A DNA stretch of 64,000 nt from Woeseiaceae bacterium (GCA_030066655.1 JASJBE010000011.1:1-64000), one strand, 5' to 3'. Shown: positions 56,149-64,000, counted from the first letter of the stretch. Translations and numbers: made by a program. Notes: a model not told the origin generated them from the letters alone.

Positions 56149-58593
56149 TCAAAAGAACACCTGGTAGCCAACGCTAAGGAAGTATGACTCGCGGTCCATG
56201 ACCTGGGTTGCCATGTCACGCTGTGAATACTGCTTTCCCATTTCCAACTCGAGCCTGAACTTTCGACTGCCGCGGTATTGCATACGGAACCCGGGCGTCA
56301 GAACCCATTCGTCGCTGCCGTCTCTCTTCATCTCTCGGTAATCGACACGCAGTCGTGGGTTGATGCGCCAGGCGGAACCAAGCGGAATGCGGACGTCCAG
56401 ATTGGTGCCGGACACAGACGCGCTTTCGGATTGCGAGCGCCGGAAGCCGAGCATATACAGATCGCCCTCGCGGAACAGGCTCGTACCGACAACGTTGGTC
56501 GAGTAGTAAGCGTAGTCGCTCGCCGGCAGCTCATCGACACCACCCGACGCCGGCGCAGCCTCGACGCTGGACCAGTTGGCATCGGCGTTGACCTGCCACA
56601 TCGGCGACAACGCGTGCGATACACCGACCGTATACGCCGTGGTCAGCGGTGACCGATCGAGACTCAGCGACCGGATCTCCGACTCCGTCAGCAACACCTG
56701 GAGCTCCGAGAATGAGTCGACGGGTTGGCCAATCATCGCATTGCCGGCGCTCAGGAACGGGCTGTGCCGTAGATCAATCGACGCATGAACCGACGAACGC
56801 TCGAAGAACCGCCAGCTGCCCTGCAGGAATGCGCTCCCCAGTTCGTCGTATTCCGTGTCGTAGTCGATATGCCCCCACAGACTCGCCGTTGATCCGAAAT
56901 AACGAAATTCGGTACCCACGGCCTGGCGGTCCAACATGCCGCTGATGTCCTGTCGCAGGATAAACGCACCGAACTCAAGGTTTTCCAGGACCGGTCCGAA
57001 ATCGACACTGCCACCAACGAAACTGCGCTCCGAATCAACGCCGTCAGCGGACGTGGCAACCGGCAACCCCGCGACGGCGTTCACGACAAAGAGTTCCGAA
57101 GCCTGGTACGCCATGTGCAAGCCGTCGAAACGACCGAGGATGCCGCCATCGTGACGTGACTGACGACCGAGCCGCCCACGCAAACCAGTCTTTGCGTCGT
57201 CGATATCGATGTACGCGTAAGACACGCGGAGTTCGTCCGCCGACGCCTCCGCCCCTTCGAGAAAGTCGTTTCGGTAGCCCGCCGAAAGCCGGCTGCTGAA
57301 GTCAAAGCGTTTCCCACGTCGCCGCGCATCCACATTAATATCGGAATACAACGCCGACTGGCTTACGACCTCGTCTTCATCGTTGAGCTGGTTCGCATCT
57401 CTGCGGTAGTACTGTGACGCATAGATCTGCGTGCGCCAGGCGCTGGCACCCTTTGCCGCCTGCTGGTGTTTCGTCGCCGCTGCTGCCGCGCTGCTATCGC
57501 CGGCCCCGCGCCTGTCGACGGCCAGCAGTGTGGCCAGCCTCTGCCGAATACGCGGAGCGCTCTCGCTATCCGGATAAAGCGCAAGATAACGCTCGTACTC
57601 TGCCTTCGCATGCGCCTTCTGTCCGTTCTTCTCCCTGGCGAGCGCAAGATACTCCTGCGCCTCCTCATAGCGATCATGGCCCCTGACCCGCAGCACCTTG
57701 GTATAGATCTGCACGGCCTGGCTCAGTTCGTGCGCGATCATGCTCTTGCGCGCGGTCGCCATAAGTTCATCGACACGAGCGAGACCGATTGCAGGCAGTT
57801 CAGTATCCGTCGATGCTGCGAATTGCGGCGCAATGGTGGTCGCGGGCTCCGTACTGCGCCGCGAACGCTGTATCCAGGCATTCGGGTAACTCCCCTTCAA
57901 CCTGGCGAGAAGTGCTTCGGCATCCTTTATCGTTTCGAACTCGCCGACACGCAGTCGGTACCAGACTTCCTCAGCAATTCGCACCTCGGTCTCGAAAATT
58001 CTGGCACCTGATAGAAGGTCGAATACCGGCCATTCAGACGCGTCATGCCGGCGTCGGCTCGATGACAAGTTGACCACGTACTTCTCCGGCTTTGAATCAG
58101 TGGTCGTGACGCGGCTCGCCGGCGCGCGGGCCGCCTGGTTTTCGAAGGTCCGCTCGCGTGCATCGCGGACGCGTATAATCAACTCGTCAGAGACGCCGGC
58201 GTCGATTACGTCAAAAATCACCGGCTCCTCGAACACCAGCGTCATCTCCTGACTGCCGGCGTGCATGCCGTTGTAATCGATATCCATCAGCTTGGCTGCG
58301 CTTGCGTTGGACGGCCGAATCAGGGTCTTGGTTCGCATCGACGCGGGCGATATGCCGTCGCATAGAGACGTCGCCTGAATCTGGATACGCAGGCGGTCAC
58401 CGCTGACTCGTGGCACATACTCCAGCACTTCAAAGCGGCATGCCAGTCGGACACGGATTTCCGTCGCGCCATTCGCAGAGCTGATGCTCGCATCGATGAC
58501 AGGACTCGCGGCCGGCACGGATGAGGTCATCAGAAGCAAGCCGGCGATAGCCATCGCGATCGAGGCCCAGTGCGACTTGCGATCAAAAGCCAT
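56149..58593 (-). CDS. AMIN-like/SPOR/TPR protein with C-terminal outer-membrane beta-barrel
   Basis: An 814-residue mosaic. After a signal peptide (about 1-29) comes an AMIN-like beta domain (about 30-150), a SPOR-like domain (about 205-245, WYRLRVGEFETIKDAEALL), TPR-like helices (about 280-365, YTKVLRVRG and YERYLALYPDSESAP) and, from about 390, alternating amphipathic strands ending in GYQVFF, a Phe-terminal signature read by the BAM machinery. AMIN and SPOR domains usually bind peptidoglycan. Its start overlaps the end of the 27-heme cytochrome gene by 11 bp. I infer a barrel serving the two giant cytochromes, in place of MtrB. Domain calls are by pattern. Confidence 0.8.
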   Translation of the reverse strand: MAFDRKSHWASIAMAIAGLLLMTSSVPAASPVIDASISSANGATEIRVRLACRFEVLEYVPRVSGDRLRIQIQATSLCDGISPASMRTKTLIRPSNASAAKLMDIDYNGMHAGSQEMTLVFEEPVIFDVIDAGVSDELIIRVRDARERTFENQAARAPASRVTTTDSKPEKYVVNLSSSRRRHDASEWPVFDLLSGARIFETEVRIAEEVWYRLRVGEFETIKDAEALLARLKGSYPNAWIQRSRRSTEPATTIAPQFAASTDTELPAIGLARVDELMATARKSMIAHELSQAVQIYTKVLRVRGHDRYEEAQEYLALAREKNGQKAHAKAEYERYLALYPDSESAPRIRQRLATLLAVDRRGAGDSSAAAAATKHQQAAKGASAWRTQIYASQYYRRDANQLNDEDEVVSQSALYSDINVDARRRGKRFDFSSRLSAGYRNDFLEGAEASADELRVSYAYIDIDDAKTGLRGRLGRQSRHDGGILGRFDGLHMAYQASELFVVNAVAGLPVATSADGVDSERSFVGGSVDFGPVLENLEFGAFILRQDISGMLDRQAVGTEFRYFGSTASLWGHIDYDTEYDELGSAFLQGSWRFFERSSVHASIDLRHSPFLSAGNAMIGQPVDSFSELQVLLTESEIRSLSLDRSPLTTAYTVGVSHALSPMWQVNADANWSSVEAAPASGGVDELPASDYAYYSTNVVGTSLFREGDLYMLGFRRSQSESASVSGTNLDVRIPLGSAWRINPRLRVDYREMKRDGSDEWVLTPGFRMQYRGSRKFRLELEMGKQYSQRDMATQVMDRESYFLSVGYQVFF

Positions 58594-60730
58594 TGTTCGA
58601 AATCCGATGTTCGGGACCAGGTCGACGCTCTTTGATTGTGGTCAGGCTGCTATCCGTATAGACATGGCAGGCTCCGGTGCAGTCGCGGAGCTCGCTGGCC
58701 GTGTAAGTTCGATCCGGATTCTCGTGCTTCTTATGAGGACCTGACTTGTAGTCGTTCGAGTGACAGGCCGCGCAATCCGGCTGGAACGCCGGGAACGGGT
58801 AGACCACGGTCGGGTTGTTGTTCTGATGGCAGGCCGTGCACTGCAGGTTGCCGGCATGATTGAGCGGCTCGTAAGACAAGGTCGTGTGAGCAAAGTCGGA
58901 CGGCGACCAGCTGACCGTGTTGTGGCAGCTGTCGCACTCCGCCGGTGTCAGGAAATGTCCGGCATTCATGCCCGTCGCGGTGCTGCCGTTGTGGCAATTC
59001 GAACAGGATCCAAGCACCTGGGTGTGATCGACCGTCGTGACCGGCGACCAGGCGATGGTCGAATGGCAATCCTCGCAGACGTTCGTCGTCTGCACGTGGT
59101 TCGAGTGCTTGCCGGTCGCATCGGTGCCGTTGTGACAGCTGAAGCAATTATCCGCAACCGTCGTATGGTCGAAGAAGGCCGGCGTCCAGGCCACCGTCGT
59201 GTGGCAGTCGTCGCAGTTGTTGCCGCTGGTGATATGTGTCGGGTGCTTACCGGTGGCGGTCACCCCATCGTGGCAGGATCCGCACGTGCCAAGTACCTGC
59301 GTGTGGTCCACGGTCGTCGCGGGCGTCCACGCGTTCACGTTGTGGCAATCTTCGCAGACGTTGGTCGACTGGATATGGGCCGGGTGCTTGCCGGTCGCAT
59401 CAACGCCGTTGTGGCAATTGCTGCAGTTACCGGAAATGTTGACGTGATCGAAGTTCGCCGGCGTCCACGCGACGGTCGTGTGGCAGTCGTCGCAATTGTC
59501 GCCGCTGGTGATATGGGCCGGGTGTTTGCCAGTCGCTACCGTACCATTGTGGCAGCTACCGCAGGTGCCGATGACGTCGTTGTGGTCGACAGCTGCCGGG
59601 GTCCAGGTCAGCGTCGTATGACAACTGTCACAGGTCTCACTGCTCAGGATATGCGTTGCATCCTTACCGACGGCCGTCGTGCCATCGTGGCAGGAACCGC
59701 AGGTACCGAGAACCTGCGTGTGGTCGACCATTAGCGCAGGTGCCCAGACGTTCGTCGTGTGGCAGTCCTCGCAGGTGTCAGTGGTCTGTATGTGGCCGGC
59801 GTTCTTGCCGGTCGCATCGACGCCGTTGTGGCAGCTACCGCAGTTGCTCGCAATATTCTGATGGTCGAAGTTAGCGGGTAGCCATGCGGCGGTCGAGTGG
59901 CAGTCCTCGCAGTTATTGCCGCTCGAAATGTGGCCGGCGTTCTTGCCGGTAGCCGTGGACCCGTTGTGGCAGTTGCCGCAGCCATCAACGATGCCCGAGT
60001 GGTCGAAGAAGGCGGGCGCCCATGCAGTCGTCGTGTGGCAGTCGTCGCAGGTATCGCTGCTCTGAATGTGATTGACCGTTTTGCCCGTCGCGACCAGTCC
60101 ATCGTGACAACTGCCGCAAGTGCCGAGTACTTGTGAATGATCGACACGCGTAGCTGGCGACCAAAGCGTCGTCGAATGGCAGTCTTCACAGACATTGGTC
60201 GTCTGCACGTGCGTAACGTTCTTGCCGGTCGCGGTATTGCCGTTGTGGCAGCTGGCGCAGTTGCCGAATACGTTGGCATGATCGAAGACGGCCGGTACCC
60301 AGGCCGCGGAGTTGTGGCAGTCGTCACACTGGTCTCCTGACACAAGATGGTTCGGGCTTTTTCCGGTACTGCGAATTCCGTTGTGGCAGGTGACGCAGGA
60401 TCCGGACACGGCGCTATGATCCATGTACGGGACGATGCTCCACGATGACGTGATGTGACAGTCGGAGCATTCGCCGCTGGTCAGTACGTGACCGGGCGGC
60501 TTCGCCGATGCACGCACGGTTCCGCCGTCGGAGTGGCAGCTTTCGCAACTTGAGCGAGTTGCCGTGAAGTTCGCGTTTGCATGACAACCCTCGCAACTGA
60601 CGCTCGAGTGCGCACCGTCGAGCGCGAAGCCGGTGCTCAGGTGATCGAAGTCCGGGTTCTGTGCATAGGCCGCGCCGCCGATGACCGCCCACAGCATCAC
60701 GATACGCAACAGGCCACGACGCAACTTCAT
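58583..60730 (-). CDS. 27-heme repeat cytochrome c
   Basis: A 715-residue exported protein (Sec signal about 1-23) with 27 CXXCH motifs and one CX3CH (CTGACH) near the C-terminus. Most of it is a regular repeat of 46-47 residues containing two CXXCH and two extra His, one in ATGKxxxH and one in FDH or VDH. Equal numbers of motif and free histidines predict bis-His haems in a linear chain. The C-terminal 90 residues depart from the repeat. Its ATG overlaps the 21-heme gene stop. It resembles extracellular nanowire-type or periplasm-spanning cytochromes; the location is inferred. Confidence 0.92.
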   Translation of the reverse strand: MKLRRGLLRIVMLWAVIGGAAYAQNPDFDHLSTGFALDGAHSSVSCEGCHANANFTATRSSCESCHSDGGTVRASAKPPGHVLTSGECSDCHITSSWSIVPYMDHSAVSGSCVTCHNGIRSTGKSPNHLVSGDQCDDCHNSAAWVPAVFDHANVFGNCASCHNGNTATGKNVTHVQTTNVCEDCHSTTLWSPATRVDHSQVLGTCGSCHDGLVATGKTVNHIQSSDTCDDCHTTTAWAPAFFDHSGIVDGCGNCHNGSTATGKNAGHISSGNNCEDCHSTAAWLPANFDHQNIASNCGSCHNGVDATGKNAGHIQTTDTCEDCHTTNVWAPALMVDHTQVLGTCGSCHDGTTAVGKDATHILSSETCDSCHTTLTWTPAAVDHNDVIGTCGSCHNGTVATGKHPAHITSGDNCDDCHTTVAWTPANFDHVNISGNCSNCHNGVDATGKHPAHIQSTNVCEDCHNVNAWTPATTVDHTQVLGTCGSCHDGVTATGKHPTHITSGNNCDDCHTTVAWTPAFFDHTTVADNCFSCHNGTDATGKHSNHVQTTNVCEDCHSTIAWSPVTTVDHTQVLGSCSNCHNGSTATGMNAGHFLTPAECDSCHNTVSWSPSDFAHTTLSYEPLNHAGNLQCTACHQNNNPTVVYPFPAFQPDCAACHSNDYKSGPHKKHENPDRTYTASELRDCTGACHVYTDSSLTTIKERRPGPEHRISNNGF
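58920..60330 (-). repeat. 279-bp (93-codon) four-haem super-repeat within the 27-heme gene
   Basis: Counting from one CDDCH to the next equivalent CDDCH gives spacers of 23, 23, 24 and 23 residues, total 93. Copies of the DNA around the CDDCH codons recur at 279-bp intervals (for example about 59199, 59478 and 59757). About five super-repeats cover haems 5-25. Sequence identity between copies is high, so repeat-number variation is plausible. Confidence 0.85.
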
Positions 60731-62295
60731 TGCAGTGACCTCACGTCCTTGAAGCTCGACACGTCGTGGCAGCGACCGCAGTCGAAGCCAAACTCTCCGT
60801 CATGGATATCGTCGTTTCTGTGGCAGTCTCCGCACCGGTGTGCCTCGTGTTTCAGGCTCGAAAGTGGCTGGCGATGACAATCTGCACACGACACGTCCGT
60901 GTGTGCGCCGCGCAGTTCGTACTCGGTCTGCGTGTTGTGGTCGAACAACCACAGGTCCCACGCAACCGGGTTGTGGCAGTAGCCGCAGTTGTCGTCGAAC
61001 GAATCACCGTGCACGTCGTCTTCGAGATGGCAGCTGCCGCACGCGGAGTCTGTCTCAGCGAATGCGTGGGTCTCGTGGCAGGCCTCGCATTCCGCGTTCG
61101 CGTGTTCGCCTAGCAGCGGGAACTTCGTAAGGCTGTGATCGAAGAACGGCGCCGGATCCCACGCCCCCTGCTCGTGACAGTCCGCGCATTGCTCGCCGAG
61201 CGAGCCCTTGTGCGGGTCATCGTCGAGGTGGCAGGAATTGCACTGATCGCCAGGCGACTGCTCGAAGACCGGCTCGACATGGCAGTCGACGCAGCCGACC
61301 TCGACGTGTGCACCGAGCAGCAGGAAGTTGGTGTCGCGATCGTGATCGAAGCGAATGTGGTCCCAGCGCTCGCTTGAGTGACAGCCATTGCAGTCATCGC
61401 CATTGTGGCCCTTGTGCTCGTCGTCCTCGCGGTGGCAGCTCACGCAACCGGTCTGCAAGTTATCACCGAACGGCTCATCGCTGTGGCAGTCGCCACAGAC
61501 CAGTTCAGCGTGACGCCCGATCAGGTCGAAGGTCGTGTCACGTGCATGGTCGAAGCTGGTGTCGTCCCATCCCAGCGGGTTGTGACAGTTGTCGCACTGC
61601 TCGCCGCTGCGGCCCTCGTGAACGTCGTTATCCGCGTGACAGCCGAAACAGGTCGTCGGCGTGTTCTGGTGCGTCTCGTCGGCGTGGCAGTCGAGACATT
61701 CAGCGTCGAGGTGCTTGCCGATCAAAGAATAGCCGGTGACCTCGTGATCGAACTCGACATCCTCCCACCCGGCCGGTACGTGGCAACTCGCGCAGTCTTC
61801 GCCGAGAAACCCACGATGTACGTCGTCTTCCGCGTGGCAATCGAAGCACTCGGCGGGCGCATCGCGATGCTTTTCAGCAGCGGCGTGGCAGGCGCCGCAT
61901 TCGGCTTCTCCGTGCTTGCCCGACAACTCGAAGTCGGTGAAAGCGTGATCGAAGCTCACCGGATCGAGCCCCACGATGTCGGCCTTGCGGCCTTCATGGT
62001 CCGTGTGACAGACACTGCACTGCTCGTCGCCGACGGTTGGCGACTTGCCGTGAAAACCCGCGGCAGTCGAGAGGTCAGCTGCAACGTCTTCGTGGCAGTC
62101 CAGGCAGAGCTGGCGTTGAGCCGCTCGATCGAAGCGCTTGTGGCAGGCATTGCACTCGGTCTCGATCTCGACATGCGCTTTGGCGACATCGCCCGGCATA
62201 ACGAGGGACTCGATCGACTGCGCCAAAACGGCGCCTGGAGCAGCCATGACAATCACCGCAAACAACCTGGATATGTGGCGTCGGTACTCATTCAT
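60727..62295 (-). CDS. 21-heme repeat cytochrome c
   Basis: A 522-residue exported protein (signal about 1-26) with 21 CXXCH motifs. After the first few haems it settles into repeats of about 65-70 residues with three CXXCH and three further histidines (FDH, a GxH in LIGRH/LLGAH, and DDxH), which again predicts bis-His ligation. It is highly acidic. ATG 62295 was chosen since it directly precedes a signal peptide; upstream in-frame codons lie within the membrane protein gene. It ends in an ATGA overlap with the 27-heme gene. The likely role is a periplasmic electron wire between membrane and barrel. Confidence 0.92.
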   Translation of the reverse strand: MNEYRRHISRLFAVIVMAAPGAVLAQSIESLVMPGDVAKAHVEIETECNACHKRFDRAAQRQLCLDCHEDVAADLSTAAGFHGKSPTVGDEQCSVCHTDHEGRKADIVGLDPVSFDHAFTDFELSGKHGEAECGACHAAAEKHRDAPAECFDCHAEDDVHRGFLGEDCASCHVPAGWEDVEFDHEVTGYSLIGKHLDAECLDCHADETHQNTPTTCFGCHADNDVHEGRSGEQCDNCHNPLGWDDTSFDHARDTTFDLIGRHAELVCGDCHSDEPFGDNLQTGCVSCHREDDEHKGHNGDDCNGCHSSERWDHIRFDHDRDTNFLLLGAHVEVGCVDCHVEPVFEQSPGDQCNSCHLDDDPHKGSLGEQCADCHEQGAWDPAPFFDHSLTKFPLLGEHANAECEACHETHAFAETDSACGSCHLEDDVHGDSFDDNCGYCHNPVAWDLWLFDHNTQTEYELRGAHTDVSCADCHRQPLSSLKHEAHRCGDCHRNDDIHDGEFGFDCGRCHDVSSFKDVRSLQ

Positions 62296-62318
62296 CTCGT
62301 GGCGGCGTTGGTTCTTAT

Positions 62319-63215
62319 TCAATACATGTGCACGGCGAGCACATGGACGAGGGCTGAGATCACCATCATGTAGAAAAGCGGTAGATGCAGGATGTGCCAA
62401 AGCGCGAACAGCCGTTCGAACAGCGTGAACTGGGCGATGCGGCGAACGAGGCGGATATACCGGCCGATGTAGCGATAGCTCGTCCTGCGCAGCTTCGCCA
62501 GGTCGGCGGCGATTGTGTGGGACTCGGCCGCACGAGCTTTGAGCTCACGGCGCGCAGTCCGTCTGAGCTGCAACCAGGTTGCGTAGCTCCGCAGCGTCCA
62601 GACGAGGCTGCCGCGGACGGACAGGGAACCGCGCAGCGCACAACCCTGGATATCGGCAGAAACCGCCTCCAGGCGCTGCGTCAGCTCGGGCATCAACACT
62701 GCTAAGCCATGACTCTGCTCGACCGAGTCGGCAAGCTCTTTCTGCAGAGCGCGAAGACTAGTCTTCTCTCCATACAGACCGCGGTGGATGCCAGCGTAAA
62801 TGTAACGACCGATCACGCCACTTGCGGCAACGAGCAGCATGCAGAACAGCGCAAAACGACTATTGAACGAGCCGAGCTGGAAGTTGCTGTGGTAAAGCAC
62901 GAGTACAGGGGCAATGACACCCAGTACCATGTGTGTGCGAAACCAGCCCGGAATCGCTCCAAGGAACTTCAACGCGCGGTAGCGTTTACGTAGCGGGTAG
63001 AGCAACAGCAGGAGCATCATGCTGCCGCCGACGATTCCCAGCCAGTAGCCCAGACCGGCCTCCGCCGTAATCCAATCTCGATCGCGCAGCAGCCAACCGA
63101 CGCCGAGAGCAAGAATTGTGATCGAGTAGCCGTAAAAGGCGTTGCTCTTTCGTTCGCGCCGTGGCTTCGCGACGCTGCCGGGAACGGCACTGGAATCGAC
63201 TACAACCTCATTCAT
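62319..63215 (-). CDS. Predicted b-type cytochrome-like membrane protein
   Basis: A 298-residue protein with about four transmembrane helices in the first 145 residues, a long basic helical loop (about 150-255) and a final helix near the C-terminus. Histidines sit in helix 3 (RTHM ... LYHSNF) and in the last helix (LWHILH ... ALVHVLAVH), placed as haem b ligands would be in b561- or ferric-reductase-like proteins. I do not recognise a named family. It precedes the 21-heme gene, so it may bring quinol electrons to that cytochrome. Confidence 0.75.
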   Translation of the reverse strand: MNEVVVDSSAVPGSVAKPRRERKSNAFYGYSITILALGVGWLLRDRDWITAEAGLGYWLGIVGGSMMLLLLLYPLRKRYRALKFLGAIPGWFRTHMVLGVIAPVLVLYHSNFQLGSFNSRFALFCMLLVAASGVIGRYIYAGIHRGLYGEKTSLRALQKELADSVEQSHGLAVLMPELTQRLEAVSADIQGCALRGSLSVRGSLVWTLRSYATWLQLRRTARRELKARAAESHTIAADLAKLRRTSYRYIGRYIRLVRRIAQFTLFERLFALWHILHLPLFYMMVISALVHVLAVHMY

Positions 63216-64000
63216 TGGTCGATGTTCCTACTCGGTTGGTCTCGTCGAGAACGAGCTGCACAACGCCATCCATCATTGCTGAGACTGGTTCACTCTGTGT
63301 TTCGAAAGCCCCGACAGCATCGGTTGCAAGTCCGGATCGCGATAGACGTGCACTGACGATGAGCGTGTCGTAGTCAGCGATAGAGGTGCCGGCCAGCAGG
63401 GCGTCACGATCAGACAATGAAAAGCTGAACGGCAGATCGACGGCGGGCCGTCGGATTGCCGCAACCGGCATTCGCTGATCACTCGATGCTTTGGCGAAAA
63501 TGAAGATCGTGTCCTTGGCGCTGACACTGGCGGCAAGACCGTCACTGAGCGCAATGTGCCCCCGAATTGCAGGACCGTCGCCAGCAGGCACAGTCGCCGC
63601 CGATTTCCCGCCAACGTTCCCGACTGATTCCATCAACGCATCGGACTCAAAGCTGTTGTAAGTCATTCCGAGCGCCTTTGCTTTCGCGTATGCGTCTCTC
63701 GCTTTGTCAGGCTGCCCGAGGTGTCGATAGGACTTCGCAAGCAGGAGCCAGCTGCCGGCGTCGTCTGGCTCGCGTTCGAGTCGCGCCTCGAGCCCCGCCA
63801 GCAGGCTGTTGACAGAAGCGACCGATTTTTTGGACGACGTTTGTTCCTTCGCGAGATAGTTCGGGTAGAGCTTTTGGTGAGGCGGTTGCGCGGTCATCGC
63901 CTCAGGCGAACCGAGCAGCGCGTATCCGCCGACGGAGACAACCGGGATGATCACCATGGGCAACGTAGAGCCCGACAGCCGGCGAACCTTCAACAGATCT
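63208..64000 (-). CDS. CcmI/CycH-like cytochrome c biogenesis protein, 5' end outside window
   Basis: About 264 codons are seen and the frame is open at the right edge, so the start may lie beyond; an internal ATG at 63957 precedes a single membrane helix. A TPR segment follows (about 75-115 in the visible part, SWLLLAKSYRHLGQPDKARDAY), then a C-terminal domain typical of CycH/CcmI: GHIALSDGLA, DTIFIFAKA, LPFSFSLSDRDALL and VSARLSRSGLA. CcmI chaperones apocytochrome c to the haem ligation complex. Its stop overlaps the next gene by 8 bp, linking it to the multiheme operon. Confidence 0.85.
   Translation of the reverse strand, partial: DLLKVRRLSGSTLPMVIIPVVSVGGYALLGSPEAMTAQPPHQKLYPNYLAKEQTSSKKSVASVNSLLAGLEARLEREPDDAGSWLLLAKSYRHLGQPDKARDAYAKAKALGMTYNSFESDALMESVGNVGGKSAATVPAGDGPAIRGHIALSDGLAASVSAKDTIFIFAKASSDQRMPVAAIRRPAVDLPFSFSLSDRDALLAGTSIADYDTLIVSARLSRSGLATDAVGAFETQSEPVSAMMDGVVQLVLDETNRVGTSTNE

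Noticed and set aside
58760..59734. Plus-strand open frame with regular repeats
   Set aside because: Mirror of the 27-heme repeats on the other strand; the regularity comes from the cytochrome repeats.
58920..60330. Regularly spaced DNA repeats resembling a CRISPR array
   Set aside because: The spacing is in codons, the 'spacers' are also conserved, and the frame encodes haem motifs; no cas genes are present.
61378..62373. Plus-strand, Val/Ala-rich open frame that looks hydrophobic
   Set aside because: It is the reverse complement of the 21-heme gene; CXXCH codons read backward give Val/Ala-rich text.

Overview
The window looks like a chromosomal segment of a GC-rich, Gram-negative, probably marine gammaproteobacterium. 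The basis is a complete Na+-translocating NADH:quinone reductase (NQR) operon, many Sec-exported and lipidated envelope proteins, outer-membrane beta-barrels, a TonB-dependent receptor of the Xanthomonas/Caulobacter type and a beta-1,3-glucan (laminarin-like) utilisation locus. I cannot name the taxon from the sequence; a benthic, Woeseiales-like lineage would fit but is a guess. I saw no rRNA, tRNA, CRISPR array, insertion sequence or phage gene.

Layout. 1-3106 (-): 5' part of a large secreted GH16 beta-glucanase lipoprotein with near-identical 177-residue C-terminal repeats, running off the left edge. 3522-6275 (+): pyruvate phosphate dikinase. 6333-9520 (-): a lipoprotein with an ABC substrate-binding-like fold, translationally coupled to a membrane GGDEF-EAL protein. 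9860-10366 (+): a small DUF6491 lipoprotein. 10402-18784: an extracellular electron transfer module, with an mtrC-mtrA-mtrB set on the minus strand and, divergently, a diheme cytochrome c and an 11-heme protein fused to a cytochrome b membrane domain (CbcL-like). 18864-26353 (-): nqrABCDEF-apbE-nqrM plus a CBS-pair protein. 26510-27908: a ureohydrolase and a DUF2784 membrane protein. 27940-44571: a glucan locus. Its minus arm is TonB receptor, flavin-dependent halogenase-like protein, SapC, cupin, second halogenase-like protein and malectin-GH16. Its plus arm is an ADP-ribosylglycohydrolase-like protein, a shortened CBM9-like protein, a GH149/GH161-type phosphorylase, GH17 and a LacI regulator. 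44604-48483: mixed housekeeping and hypothetical genes. 48655-55423 (-): a DNA ligase, Lhr helicase and Nei glycosylase operon. 55547-64000 (-): a tightly coupled operon of a CcmI-like protein, a b-type membrane protein, a 21-heme cytochrome, a 27-heme repeat cytochrome, an AMIN/SPOR/TPR/beta-barrel protein and a small lipoprotein.

How the genes work together. NQR and the CbcL-like protein are both predicted to act at the quinone pool. Quinol electrons could pass through the diheme cytochrome to MtrA in MtrB and then to surface MtrC. The right-hand operon looks like a second, less familiar electron route built from very large repeat cytochromes and its own outer-membrane barrel; it is my main candidate for an undescribed system. 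Altogether the window encodes 81 CXXCH haem motifs plus one CX3CH. The glucan locus appears to be tied to the distant GH16 gene at the left edge by a shared 14-bp palindrome (TGACARCGYTGTCA), found once upstream of that gene and once upstream of the TonB receptor. Each copy overlaps a TTGACA -35 box, which fits repression by the local LacI protein.
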